64,000 bases of DNA from Candidatus Eiseniibacteriota bacterium (GTDB taxonomy: Bacteria; Eisenbacteria; RBG-16-71-46; CAIMUX01; WJJG01): NCBI GenBank assembly GCA_023129715.1, contig JAGMBO010000045.1, forward strand, positions 1-64,000. The letters are read 5' to 3'. Every line of letters begins with the position of its first letter. Position 1 is the first letter of the stretch. Below the pieces are notes generated by a model that saw only the letters and a program-made list of their open reading frames with translations, had not been told where the DNA came from and ran no database searches. Both the position numbers and the translations under genes were made by a program. Of this stretch, positions 61,544 to 64,000 are shown one piece after another.

Positions 61544-62469
61544 ACGCCCTCCAGTCGGCCCATGTGCGGCGCTCGATCCGCCGCTGTCCCCTCCAGGAGC
61601 CTGGCTGCATCCATGGCCGCGGCCAGCCCATCGCCGACCGCAATACCGACCTGGCCCAGTCGCCCTCGGCGCGCATCACCGACGACGAAGAGGCCCTGAT
61701 TTCCTCCACCGATGCCCGTGCCATCCGCGGGTTGGAAGCTGGGCACGAGATCGACGGCCGCTGAGAAGCGCCCCACGGCAGCCAGGATCGCGACCGCTCG
61801 CAAGCGCCGGGAGTCGGCGAGTGTGACCTGAAGCTGCCTGCCTTCTCGGTCAAGAGCGACCGGCGCCGCCTCGCGGAGGCACTCGATGCCCTCTTGCGCC
61901 ATGACCCGCTCGAAGAGGTGGCCCCGCACGCGCAACTGCCGGCCTCGGATAAGCAGCCGCACGCGCGCGCCGGCGGAGGCCAAAGAGAGGGCATAATCGC
62001 AGGCCGCTTCTCCCCCGCCGATCACGATCACCAGCTCCGACCGGATGGGAAGCGCCTGCAGGTGACGGTACTCGTAGTAGAGCCCCCGCCCTTCCAGCTC
62101 GGCAGCGCCCGGAATCGTCAGGCGCCGCGGCCGCGTGCCTGTCGCCACGATGACCGCCCGGGCGCCGAGATCAGCGGTGGTGCCCCTCAGCGAGAACCCC
62201 TCCTCACAGATCTGCAGCGTCTCGACACGCTCTCGGCGTGGCGTGACCTCGAAGCGCGATAGGTGGGCCGCGAGACGCGCGGCGAACTCGGGGCCCGACA
62301 GTGGGGCGAGGCCCGGGTAGTTCTCGATTCTCTGCGCATTGCAGGCCAGCCCCCCCACCTCACCGCTCTCCTCGAGCAGCAGGACGGAGAGGCCCAGCCG
62401 GCGGCACTGCACCGCCGCGGCACATCCGGCCGGACCGGCACCCACGACGACTACATCTGCGCCCGACAT
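61540..62469 (-). CDS. TrxR-like NAD(P)/FAD oxidoreductase lacking the CxxC
   Basis: This 309-residue flavoprotein has the FAD site VVVVGAGPAGCAAAV (7-20), the NAD(P) site VIVIGGGEAACDY (147-159) and the FAD-binding end LFVVGDARRGRLGQVGIAVG. In thioredoxin reductases the active-site CATC lies between them; here YYEYRHLQA (about 131-139) stands in that region, so disulfide reduction is unlikely. Such CxxC-free forms include ferredoxin/flavodoxin-NADP reductases. It could feed electrons to the co-encoded radical SAM enzyme (inference). It overlaps the genes on both sides, by 4 and 19 bases. Confidence 0.87.
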   Translation of the reverse strand: MSGADVVVVGAGPAGCAAAVQCRRLGLSVLLLEESGEVGGLACNAQRIENYPGLAPLSGPEFAARLAAHLSRFEVTPRRERVETLQICEEGFSLRGTTADLGARAVIVATGTRPRRLTIPGAAELEGRGLYYEYRHLQALPIRSELVIVIGGGEAACDYALSLASAGARVRLLIRGRQLRVRGHLFERVMAQEGIECLREAAPVALDREGRQLQVTLADSRRLRAVAILAAVGRFSAAVDLVPSFQPADGTGIGGGNQGLFVVGDARRGRLGQVGIAVGDGLAAAMDAARLLEGTAADRAPHMGRLEGV

Positions 62470-63122
62470 CGCGCCAGCACCTCTTCAGTGGTCATCACGA
62501 TCGCCACCGCGTCGGCCATCGCCAAGAGGGAACCGAGATGGAGATCCTCGCTGCTCGTGGCCATGGCATCGGCGGCGACGAAGACCTCGTAGCCCCGACA
62601 GAAACCCGCCCGCGCGCTCGTCTCGCAGCACATGTGCGTCAGGACTCCGCTGATCAGAAGCTGATCGCGGCCCGTCTCCTCCAGGAACTCCCCCAGCGAC
62701 GTCCCGAGAAACGCATCGTAGGTCGTCTTGCGGATCACCGGTTCGCCGGGAGCAGGCTGAAGCGCGGAGATGATCTCCGCCTCGGGTTCATCCGCGCGGA
62801 TATAGTCGTCGAAGAAGCGACCGAGCATACCGAGGTCGGTCTCATCCCGGTGCCCGTGACGGGTGAAGACCACCGGATGTCCCCCGGCCCGCCAGGCGGT
62901 GAGAAGGGCGGCAATCTGCGGGATGACCGCGCGGGTGGCGGGCAGGTGACAGCGGCCGGCGGGATCGGCGAAGTAGCGCAGCATGTCGATCACGACCAGC
63001 ACCGCGCGCTGCGGATCGAGCTGCAAACGGGGGCGCGGCGCGACGCGACTGCGGATCGCCGCCAGCCACGCCTGGGTCCGCGGCACAAGGGTCTCGGGGG
63101 TCACATAAGGCCCGCTGCGCAC
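62451..63122 (-). CDS. Isochorismatase-family cysteine hydrolase
   Basis: This roughly 223-residue hydrolase has the catalytic Asp in VLVVIDMLRYFAD, the Lys in VIRKTTYDAF and the Cys in LLISGVLTHMCCETSARAGF. The family includes isochorismatase, nicotinamidase and other amide hydrolases; the substrate is open. GTG 63122 follows AGGAGC by nine bases. A longer reading up to 63269 would overlap radA and lacks conserved sequence. Its end overlaps the flavoprotein gene start by 19 bases. Confidence 0.88.
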   Translation of the reverse strand: MRSGPYVTPETLVPRTQAWLAAIRSRVAPRPRLQLDPQRAVLVVIDMLRYFADPAGRCHLPATRAVIPQIAALLTAWRAGGHPVVFTRHGHRDETDLGMLGRFFDDYIRADEPEAEIISALQPAPGEPVIRKTTYDAFLGTSLGEFLEETGRDQLLISGVLTHMCCETSARAGFCRGYEVFVAADAMATSSEDLHLGSLLAMADAVAIVMTTEEVLARCRAQM

Positions 63123-63184
63123 GGTCGGCCTGCTCCTCTCCTGCTCCCCGACGGAGCTCACTCTCGGCGATCGATCGTGAGGCC

Positions 63185-64000
63185 CTAGCGCCGCTCGCCG
63201 AGGGCTTCCTGTAACGCGTCGCTCAACGTCGCCACCGGCAGCAGACGGCACCCGGCCGGCGGTGACCAATCGCGGGCCTCGAGGTCACGCTGCGTCGCCG
63301 CCGGTACCATCACGCGCCTGAATCCCAAACGCACCGCCTCGCGAATGCGCCGCTCGGGATCGCTGACCCGGCGCACTTCGCCCCCGAGACCGACCTCGCC
63401 GAACGTGGCCAACTCATCTCCGGTGGGACGATCCCTCGCACTCGAGGCGATCGCGAGCAGAACCCCGAGATCGACACCGGGCTCCTCGATGCGTAAGCCG
63501 CCGACGATGTTGACGAAGACATCACTGTTGGTGACATCCACTCCACCTCGCTTGACGAGCACCGCCAAGAGAATCGCCAGGCGCCGGCCGTCGAACCCGG
63601 TGGCAATGCGTTGCGGGATCCCATAGCGCGTCGGGTGAACCAGCGCCTGCACCTCGACGAGCAACGAGCGCGATCCCTCCGTCCCGGCGACGATCGCGCT
63701 GCCGGCGGCGCGCCCCGCCTCCTCACCAAGGAAAAGCAGCGAAGGGTTCGAGACCTCGTGCAGGCCGTCGGCGCGCATGTCGAAGACGCCGATCTCGTGC
63801 ACACTGCCGAAACGGTTCTTCGCACTGCGCAGCAACCGGTGGGCGTGAAAGCGCTCCCCCTCCATGCTGAGCACCGCATCGACGATATGCTCGAGGGTCC
63901 GCGGACCGGCAAGATTGCCTTCCTTGGTCACGTGTCCGACCAGGAGCACGGTCACACCCTTGCGTTTGGCCATCTGGGTGAGTTGCAAGGCTCCCTCGCG
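63185..64000 (-). CDS. radA: DNA repair protein RadA, 5' end beyond the window
   Basis: The C-terminal 271 residues of RadA/Sms are present; the zinc finger and Walker A part lie past position 64000. The end of the RecA-like core has VTVLLVGHVTKEGNLAGPRT and the RadA-specific SAKNRFGSVHEIGVF. The Lon-protease-like domain follows (VNIVGGLRIEEPGVDLGVLL, then GEVGLGGEVRRV). RadA promotes branch migration in recombination. The isochorismatase-type gene begins 62 bases downstream. Confidence 0.95.
   Translation of the reverse strand, partial: REGALQLTQMAKRKGVTVLLVGHVTKEGNLAGPRTLEHIVDAVLSMEGERFHAHRLLRSAKNRFGSVHEIGVFDMRADGLHEVSNPSLLFLGEEAGRAAGSAIVAGTEGSRSLLVEVQALVHPTRYGIPQRIATGFDGRRLAILLAVLVKRGGVDVTNSDVFVNIVGGLRIEEPGVDLGVLLAIASSARDRPTGDELATFGEVGLGGEVRRVSDPERRIREAVRLGFRRVMVPAATQRDLEARDWSPPAGCRLLPVATLSDALQEALGERR

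Overview
The window is a GC-rich chromosomal segment from a diderm bacterium. The evidence for two membranes is an RND/TolC efflux system, a MipA/OmpV outer-membrane protein, lipoproteins, and several very large secreted proteins that end in FlgD-like or type IX-like C-terminal modules (VIPNPYR and GVYLYAV-type motifs). CARDB domains, a secreted legumain-like protease, a TolB-like/TPR receptor kinase and an Rnf complex in the order C-D-G-E-A-B together suggest an uncultured FCB-group lineage of the Eisenbacteria/Krumholzibacteria/Latescibacteria kind. That placement is inference from gene content only, because no rRNA is present.

Layout. 0-0.4 kb: a tRNA-Thr/tRNA-Tyr pair with a strong stable-RNA promoter. 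0.5-5.7 kb: ddl, a transmembrane Ser/Thr kinase and a PHP-domain hydrolase. 5.9-12.3 kb: a CusCBA/CzcCBA-type heavy-metal efflux operon with a small Cys/His-rich secreted leader gene. 12.7-24.5 kb: a large secreted protein, a polyferredoxin membrane protein translationally coupled to a CstA transporter, a secreted S9 peptidase, a CARDB lipoprotein and an RlmL-type RNA methyltransferase. 24.5-34.4 kb: a secreted C13 peptidase, an M29-type aminopeptidase, Hsp33, an ApbE flavin transferase, a GT39 glycosyltransferase and a GT4 glycosyltransferase.

34.5-41.65 kb is an accessory island. It holds a CPBP protease, a serine hydrolase, a MipA-like porin and a TetR regulator, plus a Schlafen/AlbA_2 regulator with four phased TTCGCGAA palindromes upstream, and three transposase remnants. 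A copy of the last 32 codons (31 residues plus stop) of the GT4 gene, differing only at synonymous positions, lies at its right edge. 42.1-48.5 kb: the rnfCDGEAB operon with a seventh, GTGA-coupled gene for a secreted protein whose main domain recurs in the CARDB lipoprotein at 21-22.7 kb. ApbE (30.2 kb) could flavinylate RnfD and RnfG. 48.5-64 kb: ispF, ispD, an ASCH protein, a PAP2 phosphatase, a DUF4405 membrane protein, an RRM protein, an AAA/DUF4143 ATPase, a GNAT, a LiaF-like protein, a GT4, a SPASM radical SAM protein, and a tightly overlapping operon of an isochorismatase-like hydrolase, a TrxR-like flavoprotein without CxxC and an RlmN-like radical SAM protein, then the C-terminal part of radA.

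A cross-cutting feature is a set of short GC-rich tandem arrays (units of 7, 13, 17, 21 and 24 bp) lying just upstream of gene starts. One of them contains the ribosome-binding site of hslO. The leads I find most interesting are these arrays, the shared WFAGY domain tied to rnf, the accessory island with its operators, and the RlmN-like/flavoprotein/hydrolase operon.
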